Positions 7,678 through 18,900 of a stretch of 41,667 bases of DNA are shown piece by piece; the first letter of the stretch is position 1, and every line of letters begins with the position of its first letter. The notes under the pieces are model-generated. The model was given only the letters and a program-made list of their open reading frames with translations, did not search any database and was not told the origin of the DNA. Source of the DNA: a virus. The position numbers and the translations under genes were made by a program. The stretch spans positions 1 through 41,667 of the IMG/VR virus record IMGVR_UViG_3300031539_000104; one strand, given 5' to 3'.

Positions 7678-8354
7678 TGCTTGACGAGCTGACCGGGCTG
7701 TTTCAGCTGAAGATTCAAAACCAGGACGCGTCCTACGTGTCGCACATCCACACAGTTATCAAGACGACGTGGGCGTTGGTGGCGGCAAGAGCCGACTGGT
7801 GGTTCCTCGAGAGTCCGGATCCGTTAGAAATAACCCTGACTGCTGACGTCGATACCTACGAACTGGAAGCCAAGAACATCGGGCGGATGCTGCACATTGC
7901 CGACAGCGCCGGTCGGGTGATCTGGACGTACAAGGGCCGGCGGCAATTCAACCTGTACCGGGCGGGGCGATCTGACACGTCGTCCGGTACGACCAAGGTA
8001 TTCACGCTGCGCGGCTTGAAGCAGGCACACCCAGTTATTCAGGTCTATCCTCCGCCGGGATCCTCGGTATCTGCTTACCTCCACTATAAGGAAGCAGGAA
8101 CTCTTGACAACCTGCACAAGCTGCCAGTGCCGTGGTCGAAGGTGATCCTACACGGCGGGATGTCTATGATCGCGCCGCCAAAGGCCATGGAGGCCGGGCG
8201 GTGGACGGGTCTGACAGCTCAGGAAGATCAGGCGTTCGTGTACTGGCTCTCGGAGATGGTGCGGCTGGAGACGGGCGCCGCAGACGAGGAAATGGAACTG
8301 GTCGTGGACGATCATCTTCAGAGCCAGCTTGATGAGGTAAACGATCTATGCTGA
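7677..8354 (+). CDS. Head-tail adaptor-like connector protein 1 (225 aa)
   Basis: It lies directly after the glycosyltransferase with a one-base stop/start overlap and ends inside the next gene. The helical ends and beta-rich centre (EITLTADVDTYEL, PVIQVYPPPGSSVSAYLHY) match the usual layout of phage connector/adaptor proteins that bind below the portal. It is the same length as the next gene product and shares this layout, so they may be two stacked connector rings. I see no catalytic motif and no signal peptide. The family name cannot be fixed without a profile search. Confidence 0.6.
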   Translation: MLDELTGLFQLKIQNQDASYVSHIHTVIKTTWALVAARADWWFLESPDPLEITLTADVDTYELEAKNIGRMLHIADSAGRVIWTYKGRRQFNLYRAGRSDTSSGTTKVFTLRGLKQAHPVIQVYPPPGSSVSAYLHYKEAGTLDNLHKLPVPWSKVILHGGMSMIAPPKAMEAGRWTGLTAQEDQAFVYWLSEMVRLETGAADEEMELVVDDHLQSQLDEVNDLC

Positions 8355-9022
8355 TACGACGCTGCATCATTACGGCCCTGGCGGTGTTCCTTGCGACTGC
8401 TTCCGGCAGGGCAGAGACCCTGAACGAAGTGATACAGTCGATCTATCACCGGGGAGTGTATTTCGATACGTCGCGGTTCACAACGCCCGTGCTGCTGGAC
8501 CTGGCCAACCAGGCGCAGGAGTTGATCGCGACGGTGGCTCAGTCCAATGAAGCCGATACGGTTATCGAACTCGGAGCGGCCATCACATACACGCTGCCAG
8601 CCGACTTCTACTTGGTCAAAGCGGTCCTTCTGAATGGTTCTCCGCAGGTCGACGAGGGGGATCCCTTCAACACCGAGCAAGCGCTGCAGTACGTGCCGAT
8701 CGAGGATTACGGCAGCACGGCGCGGCCGCAATCGGGCCGACCACAAGCCTGGTCGATCTGGAACGGCAAGATCCGCCTGAACCGGACGACCTATACGAAC
8801 GCTGATACGATCACGGTCTGTTATATCGCCACGCCGACAGCAATGGCGGACACCGGAGACAGTGTTGACCTGCCAGGCGGATACCTGCCTCTGTTTCGGG
8901 AGGTCCTGATCCAGATGTGCAAGGACTATATCACGATGACACCGGCGTCAGATCAGAAGGCGCTGAGCCTGATTGCGGTGGTGCGCGATTACATACAGGG
9001 ACGGCCAGCCGATGAAAATTAG
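8348..9022 (+). CDS. Head-tail adaptor-like connector protein 2 with N-terminal signal-peptide-like segment
   Basis: The mature part follows the familiar phage adaptor pattern: AAITYTLPADFYLVKAV near residues 77-93, then WSIWNGKIRLNR and DTITVCYIATPTAM in the centre, and LPGGYLPLFREVLIQ near the end. Unexpectedly, residues 1-25 look like a Sec signal: basic LIRR, hydrophobic CIITALAVFLAT and a cleavage-like GRA-ET. GAGG lies about ten bases upstream of the ATG, and no better downstream start is seen. It overlaps both neighbours. A cytoplasmically assembled connector would not be expected to carry an export signal. Confidence 0.65.
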   Translation: MLIRRCIITALAVFLATASGRAETLNEVIQSIYHRGVYFDTSRFTTPVLLDLANQAQELIATVAQSNEADTVIELGAAITYTLPADFYLVKAVLLNGSPQVDEGDPFNTEQALQYVPIEDYGSTARPQSGRPQAWSIWNGKIRLNRTTYTNADTITVCYIATPTAMADTGDSVDLPGGYLPLFREVLIQMCKDYITMTPASDQKALSLIAVVRDYIQGRPADEN

Positions 9023-11432
9023 ACTGCTCATTGCCTTTTCTTGGCTCCTTTTCATTGCGCAAGGCCGCCCGGAAGGGATCTATGACTTTTCGGGCGGCAT
9101 GAATACCTCAAGCAGCTGGCCGTTTGTTGCCGGCAACCAGGGTTACCGATGCCAGAATTTCGTGCTCGATGATCCGGTCGGGACCCTGCGGCCGCGTCAT
9201 GGGTTCCATGCGGTCACGGACAGCCTGGCGGACTATACGCGGATCCGGTCGCTGAACACGTATCGGTTCCAGACATGGGACGGCTTCCTGTTTCAGGTGG
9301 TCCAGCGGGATACGGTGACCAAGGAGTGCGACCTGTATGTCTCGGATGCGAACAAGTACAACCTGAACACAAAGCTGGCCAGCCATCTCTACCCGAATAC
9401 GGGACAATGGGTCAACTGGCTGGGTGCGCAATACTATTTCAACGGTCGACAACCAGCAATCGTGGTCACCGGTGGACCGCACTCGTTTGAAGCGGCGGAG
9501 ATGATACCGCCCGGGCCAGGTCAACTGCTGGCGATCCCTCTTGCCGAAGCGGGGCCGTTGGACGGCGAGTATATCTACGGTGTGGTCGGGCAGATCCCGT
9601 GCAGTACGGTCGTGCCGACCTGGTCCAAGCGTAGCGCCACCCTTTCTCGCGCAATCCCGGTCGACAGCGGCAAGGTACGCCTGACGAATTTCTACGCGAT
9701 GGGGGCAGATTCGGCGTGCGCGGCTCCGGATTCGCTGTGGTATCTGCTGGTACGGACGCGCGGCAACCACAACGACTGGAATGAGGACAGCCTGTTTATC
9801 GTGGACAGCCTGCACAGGGCCAACAGCAGCACCGACACGATTGTCTGGATCGATTCGCTTTCCGACACCCTGCTTGACTCGACGCGGTTCTGGAACTGGC
9901 TGCGCGATCGTCTTGACTTGGCCGGAGGGGACACGGCTGACTTCGCATGGAACAGGGGCCAGCTCAACAAAGGCTACGCGCTGGGGTCAATGACAATGAT
10001 ATCACTGGTATCAGCCGACAGCGGTGAGGCAACGATTTTGCCCGGTACGACCCCCGGCGGCTGTCACCAGGCGAATCTGTACGCCTACACTCTGCTGGAC
10101 AGGGAGACAAACGTCCAGTCCGATACCTCGCGGCTGCTTAGGATCGGTCGGGCATACGGTCAGGGAGATAGCAGTATGACGTTCGGCGTACCTCTCCCAC
10201 CGTCCGGGCGATACTACCGGGTGGTTTACCGGGCGCATATGCTCCTGGGCGAGATTCCGTTGTCACCAGCAGACTATAATCCCAACCCGTGGTCGGGCTA
10301 CCTGTGCCCGCCATTCTACGCCGTGGATACAATCTACGACTCGACAGCGACCACGTGGTTTGACAATCACGATCCCGCAAAGGTGGAAACAGATAACGAG
10401 ATGTACGACCGGCAGTTGCCGGCCAACATCCTCAGCGGGGCCATTATCCATGAGGCGAAGATGTACGGCTGGGATCGGCAACGGATCTATGCGTCACTGC
10501 CGGACACGGCCCGGTTCCCGGCCCTGACAAATGTCGCCTTTGACCTTGACGACGGGGAGCGAATCTACGGGGCCATGTCGTTTGAGGGCTATATCATCGT
10601 CTACAAGGCCAACAGCCGGTGGGTTTTGTTCACGACGGACGGCGAGATTTACAAGCGGTCGAAAGCGAGCAAAGGGATCGGAATGATTGCCCCGCACTCC
10701 CTGAGCCAGTACCAGGGTGCCAATATCTACCTGGGTCCGCAGGGGGTGTCATACGAGGTCGACAGCCGCTACCGGGCGGAAAAGGCAGAACGCCAGGACA
10801 AGTACCTTTCGGATCCAATTCGTAACCTGCTGGTTCGGGATCAAGCCAGCATGGTAGATGCGGTCGGCATCGTGGTCGGCGAGCGCTGGCTGCTGTCGCT
10901 GAGCGGTACCGACACGACGTTCGTGTACTTCTTCCGGACGGGCGGTTGGGGGATTTTCGACTTCGACTTTGCAGATGCGGTCCTGTATGACACGGTAGGC
11001 ACAGAGCACGCCGGGTTCGAGCATCTGTGGTTCATGAAGGACAGTGACGAGCGGCTGTATGTGTGGGATGAGGCCGACAGCACGGACAACGGAAGCCCGT
11101 TCCTGGCGGCATGGGAGAAGCGCTGGCTGTTTCGTGAGTCGTGGGGGTACTCCACATTTCACTCGGCGATCTTGCAGCAGCGATCAACGATGCAGGCAAC
11201 CGAAACGGTATTGCTAACTATGCGCGATGAAGACAGTGTTCTGGTGGGTGTGCTGGCGTTCGATTCGCTGGCAAGTCACCAGTACCGACATGGCCGGTAC
11301 GCGACCTCACCGGCCAACAGGGGTTTTCATCATCTGAATATAGGCCTGTTGGTTGCGAACAGGCCGGAACTACAAATCCAGGGGTTGGATCTGGACGTAC
11401 GACCGGGCGGGCTGACGCGGCCCGGGCCGTGA
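9012..11432 (+). CDS. Large tail nozzle-like structural protein with N-terminal signal-peptide-like segment
   Basis: I start at the ATG 9012, inside the end of the previous gene, giving 806 residues. After the N-terminal 20 or so residues comes YDFSGGMNTSSSWPF, then a GTLRPRHGFHAV segment. A GG(M/I)N block followed by a statement of positions and arginine-rich turn is the usual start of short-tail nozzle/tube B proteins. The rest is beta-rich, with many Asp/Ser/Thr and Trp/Tyr residues as in beta-propeller nozzle proteins. Residues 1-19 (MKIRLLIAFSWLLFIAQG) are basic then strongly hydrophobic and resemble a Sec signal. The protein follows two adaptors and precedes ejection proteins, the T7/P22-type order. 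Confidence 0.65.
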   Translation: MKIRLLIAFSWLLFIAQGRPEGIYDFSGGMNTSSSWPFVAGNQGYRCQNFVLDDPVGTLRPRHGFHAVTDSLADYTRIRSLNTYRFQTWDGFLFQVVQRDTVTKECDLYVSDANKYNLNTKLASHLYPNTGQWVNWLGAQYYFNGRQPAIVVTGGPHSFEAAEMIPPGPGQLLAIPLAEAGPLDGEYIYGVVGQIPCSTVVPTWSKRSATLSRAIPVDSGKVRLTNFYAMGADSACAAPDSLWYLLVRTRGNHNDWNEDSLFIVDSLHRANSSTDTIVWIDSLSDTLLDSTRFWNWLRDRLDLAGGDTADFAWNRGQLNKGYALGSMTMISLVSADSGEATILPGTTPGGCHQANLYAYTLLDRETNVQSDTSRLLRIGRAYGQGDSSMTFGVPLPPSGRYYRVVYRAHMLLGEIPLSPADYNPNPWSGYLCPPFYAVDTIYDSTATTWFDNHDPAKVETDNEMYDRQLPANILSGAIIHEAKMYGWDRQRIYASLPDTARFPALTNVAFDLDDGERIYGAMSFEGYIIVYKANSRWVLFTTDGEIYKRSKASKGIGMIAPHSLSQYQGANIYLGPQGVSYEVDSRYRAEKAERQDKYLSDPIRNLLVRDQASMVDAVGIVVGERWLLSLSGTDTTFVYFFRTGGWGIFDFDFADAVLYDTVGTEHAGFEHLWFMKDSDERLYVWDEADSTDNGSPFLAAWEKRWLFRESWGYSTFHSAILQQRSTMQATETVLLTMRDEDSVLVGVLAFDSLASHQYRHGRYATSPANRGFHHLNIGLLVANRPELQIQGLDLDVRPGGLTRPGP

Positions 11433-11450
11433 ACATGGAAGGAGGGATGG

Positions 11451-11879
11451 ATGGCACAAGGGAGTGTCTACGGGAAGTCGAATGTGAATCTCGGACTGAC
11501 CGACTTTCTGCCGATGGGCAGCGGCGTGCTCGAAGGTCTTGGACAGTACCTATTGGGCGCCGAGGACCGGAAGTTCAAGCGAAAGGCCCGATTCCAGATG
11601 GACCAGGTCGGAAACCAGCTCGAGACGGGTATCACCGGTCTGGACATAGCGGGTATGCTCCCGGCCATGCGAAAGGCGATTCTGCCGCTGATGAATCGTG
11701 CAGCCGGAGCCGGGGCGGCCAGGTACGGATCCGGATCGAGCTACGGGTTGGGTGCCGGCCTGAAAGCGGGAAGTCAAGCCATGGCACCGATGGTCGCTCA
11801 GGCGTGGATGCAGAGGCTGATCGAGGGTCAGAGGAATCTGAGACAACTGCACGGCACCTACGCCCAACTGGCAGCCTGA
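11451..11879 (+). CDS. Small ejection-type internal virion protein (142 aa)
   Basis: GAAGGAGGG lies just before the ATG at 11451. The sequence is rich in Gly, Ala, Met and Gln with amphipathic segments and no catalytic motif (AAGAGAARYGSGSSYGLGAG near 86-105). This resembles the small pore-forming or ejection proteins that precede larger internal proteins in short-tailed phages (the T7 gp14 or P22 gp7 position). Function is inferred from composition and order: nozzle, small ejection protein, coiled-coil protein, giant protein. Confidence 0.6.
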   Translation: MAQGSVYGKSNVNLGLTDFLPMGSGVLEGLGQYLLGAEDRKFKRKARFQMDQVGNQLETGITGLDIAGMLPAMRKAILPLMNRAAGAGAARYGSGSSYGLGAGLKAGSQAMAPMVAQAWMQRLIEGQRNLRQLHGTYAQLAA

Positions 11880-11889
11880 GAGTAGAGCA

Positions 11890-12957
11890 ATGAACGCGGA
11901 ACTGATCGGTCACATACTGATGGGAGGCGCGCACGGGCTTTCCCAACTGAGTGTCCTGAAACAGCGGCAACGAGAAGAAGAAGAACGTGCCCGACGGCAG
12001 TACGAGGCTGAGGCCAGGCAGACAGGACGCGAGGAAGACCTGTTCCGACGCGAAGAAGAACGCTACCGTCGGCGGTTCACCGCGCAGCAGGATATCCAGC
12101 ATCGTCGTGACGTTATCGACACCGAACTGGACGAGCGGGAGCGAGCGGAGGCCAAAGAGCAAGCCGCGCTGATGGGTGACCGCGAGATCCGGGAGAGACA
12201 GGAATCGATCGAGGTGGGCCAGCACGCGGCACGGGTGAAGGCAGGAACATTCGACGCCAGGTACAACCGATGGCTGCGCGGAGGGTATACGCCAGGTACG
12301 CAGGCAGAGGTGAGCGCATTTCGGAAGAAGGCCGGAGTTACAGGCGCGGCGGGGCCGGAGGAGGCGCAGGTCCCGGTTATGCAGCTGTTCTCAACATGGG
12401 CGAAGATGGATCTTGATGAGCGGAAACAAAACGGCGAGACATTCGACGCCTACGTCCAGCAGTACGTGGACGCAGAGCGGAAGTGGGGGAGGGCGCCAGC
12501 AGCCGGAGACAGACTTGAGTTCCGGGGATCCCCAACCGCCGGTCTGCCAACACCGGGGACGCAGTTGCCGCAGGGGGGACAGTTACCACAGCAGTATCCA
12601 CAGACGGGGAATCAGGGGATCGATGTCTATAATCAGATGGCCACAGGGCAGATCCATTTCACTGACGACAAGATCACCTTTGACGAGGACGTTATGCGAT
12701 CGGGGCGGATCGCAGACCCCACCGATACGATGCCAGCTGGGCCAGCGCCTTTGAACTCGCGGGGCCAGCCGGTAGGGTCGGATCAGGATGCCGTCGACCT
12801 GACTCCCGACCTGGATCCCGGGTACTACACGGACCCGGAGCGGTGTCCGGATGCGGCGCGCGCGTATGAACTCATGACGTTCTATGAGCAAAAGGGTTGG
12901 ATGCGACCGCAGGACCAGGAGTGGCTGGATCAGTACCTTGAGAGCGTAGGACTCTGA
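11890..12957 (+). CDS. Coiled-coil internal virion (ejection-type) protein (355 aa)
   Basis: A short N-terminal segment (HILMGGAHGL) is followed by a long highly charged helix of about residues 23-115 dominated by Arg, Glu and Gln, a clear coiled coil. Then comes a compact stretch, a Pro/Gln/Gly-rich linker (about 215-240), and a C-terminal helical part with many aromatic residues. The stop overlaps the start of the giant gene (TGATG). Position second in the ejection module suggests a T7 gp15-like role in the ejected channel, but no homologue is certain. Confidence 0.6.
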   Translation: MNAELIGHILMGGAHGLSQLSVLKQRQREEEERARRQYEAEARQTGREEDLFRREEERYRRRFTAQQDIQHRRDVIDTELDERERAEAKEQAALMGDREIRERQESIEVGQHAARVKAGTFDARYNRWLRGGYTPGTQAEVSAFRKKAGVTGAAGPEEAQVPVMQLFSTWAKMDLDERKQNGETFDAYVQQYVDAERKWGRAPAAGDRLEFRGSPTAGLPTPGTQLPQGGQLPQQYPQTGNQGIDVYNQMATGQIHFTDDKITFDEDVMRSGRIADPTDTMPAGPAPLNSRGQPVGSDQDAVDLTPDLDPGYYTDPERCPDAARAYELMTFYEQKGWMRPQDQEWLDQYLESVGL

Positions 12958-15900
12958 TGGACGAGTTCACGGCAGTTGCAGACCGATACCGGCAGCGGCG
13001 GGCGGAGAACCGGCCGATCCTCGAACCGCCTTCGAGGTTTTTGCTCAAGGCAATCAACTATCGGCTGATCCGCCAGGACCAAGAGGCAACAGAACGCGAG
13101 TACGCCGAACTGCATCCCACCGAGACCGATGTCTACGGCATGGCGGTTGCGGCGCAACCGGCAGGCCAACTCATGCCGGGGGCCGGGCCAGCAGCTCCGG
13201 AAAAGCCGGGTGGTCCGTTTACGATTCCACCGCTGAGCCAGCAGGAGCTGCCTCTGTTTGAACCGGGGATATCCCAGGAGATCGAGCACGTCACCCCGGA
13301 GATGCGCAAAGCCTATCCGTGGCTGACGCCAAAATATATCCAGGAGCGCCCGACACCGCTGACACAGCAGGCAGGGGCCGTCATATCCGACGTCATCGAC
13401 AAGGCGACGCCGGATGTGGTGAAGCTGGCCTACAACCGATCGCTTACCGGTGTGGCGCACGAAATGTTGTTCGGCGAACAGGCCTTCGACTTGAGTGACT
13501 ACGAACCGGGCGTTATCGCTGACCTGACCTCAAGTCTTCTCTCCCTCATAATGCCAGTCGATGCGGCGAGCTTCGTCGTCGGCGGCAGGGTGGGTAAGGT
13601 CGTAGGTCAGACCTTTGCCCCGGCAATCATCCGAAAACTGGTGGCAAACGGCGTAGAGAAAAAGGTAGCGACGTGGGCAGCGGCTACGGCCACACAGGCT
13701 ATGAAGAGCGGATCGGCACTGGCTACGTATGAAGCGGCGAGACCGTTCATTTCCGGGGGAGAAACGGCGGAGATCGGCAAGGGCGCCCTGCGCGGCGGTG
13801 CTCTTGGGTTCGTACTCGGGACCACCGGCGGAGTAACAGCCGGGATGCCCTTACCTGCGCGGCTCGGATCAGAGATAGCGGCGTTCGGCGGGATGTCGGC
13901 GACACTCGAGGGCCGGGCGCCAGGGATCGACGACTTTCTGCAAGCGGCTGGTTTTGTGCTCGGACTGAAGCTCCAGGGGAAGATTACCGGCACATTAAAG
14001 CGACGGACAGCCGAGTGGCTGTACTCCAAGGTCGAGGACGAGGGGTTGACTCTCAAGGAAGCCATGGAGGCGTTCGCAACTGAGGAAGAACCGGTCCGGG
14101 AAGTGCAGGAAGCAGCGAAGCCACAGGCACCACCGGCGCCGGTGAAAGCCCCGCAGGCAGGGAAGCCGGTCAAACCGCCGAAGCCGGCGAGGCCCGGACG
14201 TCCTGCACCGAAACCGCGTCCGGCTGAGCCAGCGAAGGCAGAGGAAGCAGAGCCGGGATACGATGAGACGTTCTGGACTGCTCAGAAGGACGGAACGTAC
14301 GACAAGGTAAAGGGCAAACCAGTCGAAATCTGGCCCGGCCATAGCACATTCGTGTTCAGCAAAGACGGCTTGTACAGGGTCACAGAAGCCTCTACGGGCC
14401 TACGCATCGGGGAGCCTCAGCGGACCGAGGGAGAGGCAATTAAGGACGCCATGGTAACGGTCGAAATGGCAGGGGGACCCGATGCCATTACAAAGGCGAC
14501 CAAGAAGTGGTTCGGATCCTTAACTGCAACGGAGGAGGGTACTAAGGGGGCGAAGCAGCCGAAACCCAAACCGACACCGGCGAAGCCACCGACCAAGGCC
14601 GAGGAAAAGGTGCCGGAAGTGCCGGTAGTCGACGTTGACGGGATATCGGTCGAGGAACCGGTTGCAGAGGCTACTCGTGCTCTCGTAGATGCAGGTGTCA
14701 AGACACTCAGCTCCGGTTTCCACCGAGATTTCTCCAAGGAATTCAACGATGCAGAGCCGTCCTGGGCGATCGTGGTGGATGGCAGACTTGATCCTGCCCT
14801 TGCTGAAGCGATCAAGGAGGTCGATGGGATCTCGGTCAAGCCACGGCAGACCACATCGGGAGAAACGGTCACGGACATCATACTGGACCGCAGTCGGGCG
14901 GATGAAACGGATCCGGAGGCCGCGCGAGAAGTATTCGATAAGCTGGCGGGGTGGATCCGGCTGATTGACGATCACCGCAGACAACATCCCATGGGGCAGC
15001 CCAAGTACATCCCGGATGAGATTGAACGACCGGCGGAGCAAGAAGCTACGCCTGAGAAGCCGCCGGAGCGACCGGTCCCTGAGAGGCCGACCGAGGAAGC
15101 TCAGAAACCGGCGGCACAGCCGGTGGCGCCGGAAGCGGGGGGCAAGCCGGGCAACCTGATCGATCATTTCCACCAGGTGATACGGGACGGGCGGATGCCG
15201 AAGGCACCGGCGGAGGTCATTACGCGGGCCCGGGAGTTTGATCCGGAGCTGAAGGCCGACCGCGACAACGACAAAATCTACGACAGTCTCGAAGCGGCGG
15301 TCGCACGGGAGTACCACGAGCGTATCCGGGGTGTTGACGCCTTCGAGGACCGGCTCAGGATCGCCCAGGAGATCGAGAAAAGCCTTCCGACACGTAGACG
15401 TACCCTTGAGGCCAGTTCGCTCGCCAGACAGCAATTCTCGACGCCGTTGACCCTTGCTGAAGGGATGTTCCAGGCGGCGAAGGTACGACCGGGCGAGAGA
15501 GTCTTCGAACCGACCGCCGGGACCGGCAACCTGATCGCGCCGGTGGCGGATTGGGGCCGAGTGGTGGCCAACGAGCTGCACCGGGACCGGTACGAGATTC
15601 TGGACAATTTGATGGGGGGCCGGGGAGTAACCCAGCTGGACTACCTCGAAGCCGGGGAGTTCCCGCCGTCGGGTGTGGTGCTCACGAACCCGCCATGGGG
15701 GACCGCGAGTCGGTCAGCACTGGCCAAGGCGAACCGTCTGCCTGACCTGGCGGCATCGTTTATCAATAAGAATCTGCGCGAGCTCGCGCCGGGCGGTCGA
15801 CTGGTCGCACTGCTGCCGACCACCTTACTGCCGGGGGAATCTGCGGATCCATGGCTGAGTAAGGTAGCCAAGTACCACACGGTCAGAGCGGTGATAATGT

Positions 15901-18900
15901 CCCCACCGGGAGCCTACGGTAAAGGCAGAGGGACGGATGTAACGTCGTTCACGCTGGTTGTGGACAAGGTTGACCCGAACAAGCGAAGCGATGTGTCACT
16001 GCCGGTCGTGAACGTGTTCCAGGTCCAGAAGGGTGACAAGCTGGCGCTGAAAGACATCGGTGAAACGGTCCGGTTGCTGAAGGTCTTCCTGGGTGAGCCG
16101 CAGACCATGGAGGGATACGGCCTGGCAGGCAAGCGGACGTGGGACGCCTGGCGACAAGCTATTGACAAAATTGCAGATCGGGCCGATATTAAAGAGAAAG
16201 GAGGCGCTGATGTCACCGAAGGACCTCAGGGCCCTACCAAAGTACCTGGAGTACGCGGAGAAATTCGGAGGCCTACCCCCGCTCCAGGAGTACGACCTGG
16301 AGGACCATCCGGAGTATCTAAGCCTCCCCTGGCAGCAACTCCTGCACCCAAGCCAATTCGATCCGAAGCCCCCGCACAAACCGAAGTGGTTTCCGGGGAG
16401 CCCGAAACAGTTCCAGTGGCTGTGGGCAAGGCACCTCGTGAACCACGAAAAGTTAAAAGGGTTGAGCGAGGACGAGCTGGCGATGTCGACAGCCCTATCT
16501 TTACTCGATTTGTACCTGACTATCCAGGACGATCCGGAAGCAATCACCCAAGAATAATCGTTACCACCAAGGGGGCGGTTTCGGCCGGTGTGCCCGACGT
16601 CTCCGACGTCAAAGTGGGCAAGGCCGTCCGGCGGTTGAACAAGACCGGGAAGATCTCAGACGAGCAGCTTGAGTTTGTGGTTCGCGGCGAAGCAACCCTG
16701 GATGCAGGCAGCGGGTTTCTTCACGCTCACGACGTCGGAGTGGGGAAAACGCGGGTGGCCATGGGACACGTCGAGGAGTGGTTCGAAGCCGGCAAGGCCA
16801 ACCGGGTGCTCTACATCACGAGCAATCAGCAGAACGTCAAGAAGGTCATAAAAGAGTGGGCTGACTTGCACGATGGCAAGTTTCCCTACCGGATCGTTGA
16901 TATCCGGGAAGAATTCCCGGATGCCTCCGACGCGCGCAAGGCCAAGGATGTCGACATCCCAGGCTTTGACAAGACCGTCTACTTCGTTAACGCTGACAGG
17001 TATCGGAATTTCCACGACAAAATCATGGATCTCGGAATAGACGCGCTGATCGGAGATGAATGCCACAAGTTCCGGAATCCCGGATCGGCTCGAGGGGCGT
17101 TATGGGTGGCCCTGCACAAGGCCCTGCTGAACCGGAAGGCGCGGATCGTGTATATGAGCGCCACGCCGGGCCGCGACATCGAGGAAATGGGCTACCTGTA
17201 CGGTCTGCGTGAATGGGGTGTCGGAGAGTTCGATATCTGGAAGCGGAAGGTCCATGGCGAACAGGTAACGCTGGGTGATGTCAAGGCAGCGTTTGATGAG
17301 TTCGAGAGTGTGGTAAGTGGCAAGCTCCAAATAGGGGCAAAGCGTCAAACCAGCGAGTTTCATCCGAAAGAGGCTGAACAGGTCGTTCGAGAGCTGGTCG
17401 CTAAGGGTAAAATGCTGACGACGGACCTGTGGCGGCAGGGGGTCGAATTCAATGTGGTTGAAAAACCGCTGACCCGAGATGAATCAGTCACAGTCGACGA
17501 CGCCATGACACTGCTACGGGAGGCTGAGCAGCTCTTTCACGAATACAAGGACGAGAACGAAACGATCAAGAACATATTCGGACCAGCTTCCGGGATTCAA
17601 AGTCTTGCCAAAGAGTTGCACTTCAATATGCGGCTGAGGCGGGCGATCGAGGAAGCCAAGCAGGCGCTGGCGCGCGGCGAGCAGCCGGTGATTTCGCTGA
17701 TCCGGGTGAGCGGAGAAGAAGTCGGAGAAGTCGCTGCCGAGGCTGAACTCGACGTCAAGACTGGCCTTCCAAAGACGCTGACCAACATTATCGAAATGAT
17801 AAACACCCGAGTCGTAGAGGTGACCGATGAGGGGGAGCAAATTGACCACGGAGCCATAGACGAGGCCGTAGTTGCGAAGCAAGCAATGTACGAGAAGGCC
17901 CACCAGGTATGGCCGAAACTGCCGCACCCGATTGAACAACTCAAGGGGGCGTTTGGAGAAAACGACCTGGCAGTCATCACGGGAACATATACGTACGTTG
18001 CCCATGACGAGGCCGGGCGCCCGATCATACGGCGCCGAAACGTCAAGCCGCAGGATCGGATCATCCATAACGCGCAGTTTCAAACAGGCAAGCGCAAAGT
18101 CATGGTGCTCTCCGGCGCCGGCAAGACCGGGATCGACGCTCATGACGTCAATGGCGTGCGGCGGCACATGATCGAAACGGACCCGGAGTGGGGAGCCGAC
18201 ACGTTCAAACAGGCCCTGGGTCGAGTAGATCGTTCCGGCCAGAAGAGCTCGCCGAAGATCAGTTTCGTCACGCTGGGGCTGGCAGGCGAACGCAAGTTCA
18301 TAGGTACGATCGCCAACCGTATGCGGGATCTCGGAGCGACCGCGAAGGGTGCGGCGAGGTCCACCGGAACGGAGTCACTTGGTACGTTCGAGTATGGAGA
18401 CGCGCTTTCTTACCACAGTCTCCGAGAGACGTGGGACGTGATGTCACGTGAACAGCGAATGTTCTTTACCAACCTGACAGCGTTCCGCGATCAGTACGGT
18501 CAGCCGCGAGACGAGTTGCAGGACGTTTCGTATAATACGCTTCAGCAGTTCTGGCGAACGATACAGACCGTACCTCTCGAACAGGCTCAGGCAATCCAAA
18601 AGCTGTATGACGAAACGCATCTCCAACTCGAGGTCGAGAGTGCGAAAAGCGAACTGAATCGGCTTCGCCGAGAGGGTTTGAGTGAGCCAGAGATAGCCAA
18701 GTACTTGGATGACATTGAAGCAGGCAAGTCATGGAAGACGATCCGCCGAGAGCGGCATGAGACGGGAGGGCTGCTCCGCGAGGCGGAACTGACCGACAAA
18801 CTCTTTCTCCACGAGGTTCAGGGTAAGGATGGACACAGGTACGGAATCGTCAGCGGCCTGATTACTGACAGTCTGGCGGACCTGATCCCGTTTCTGGGAC

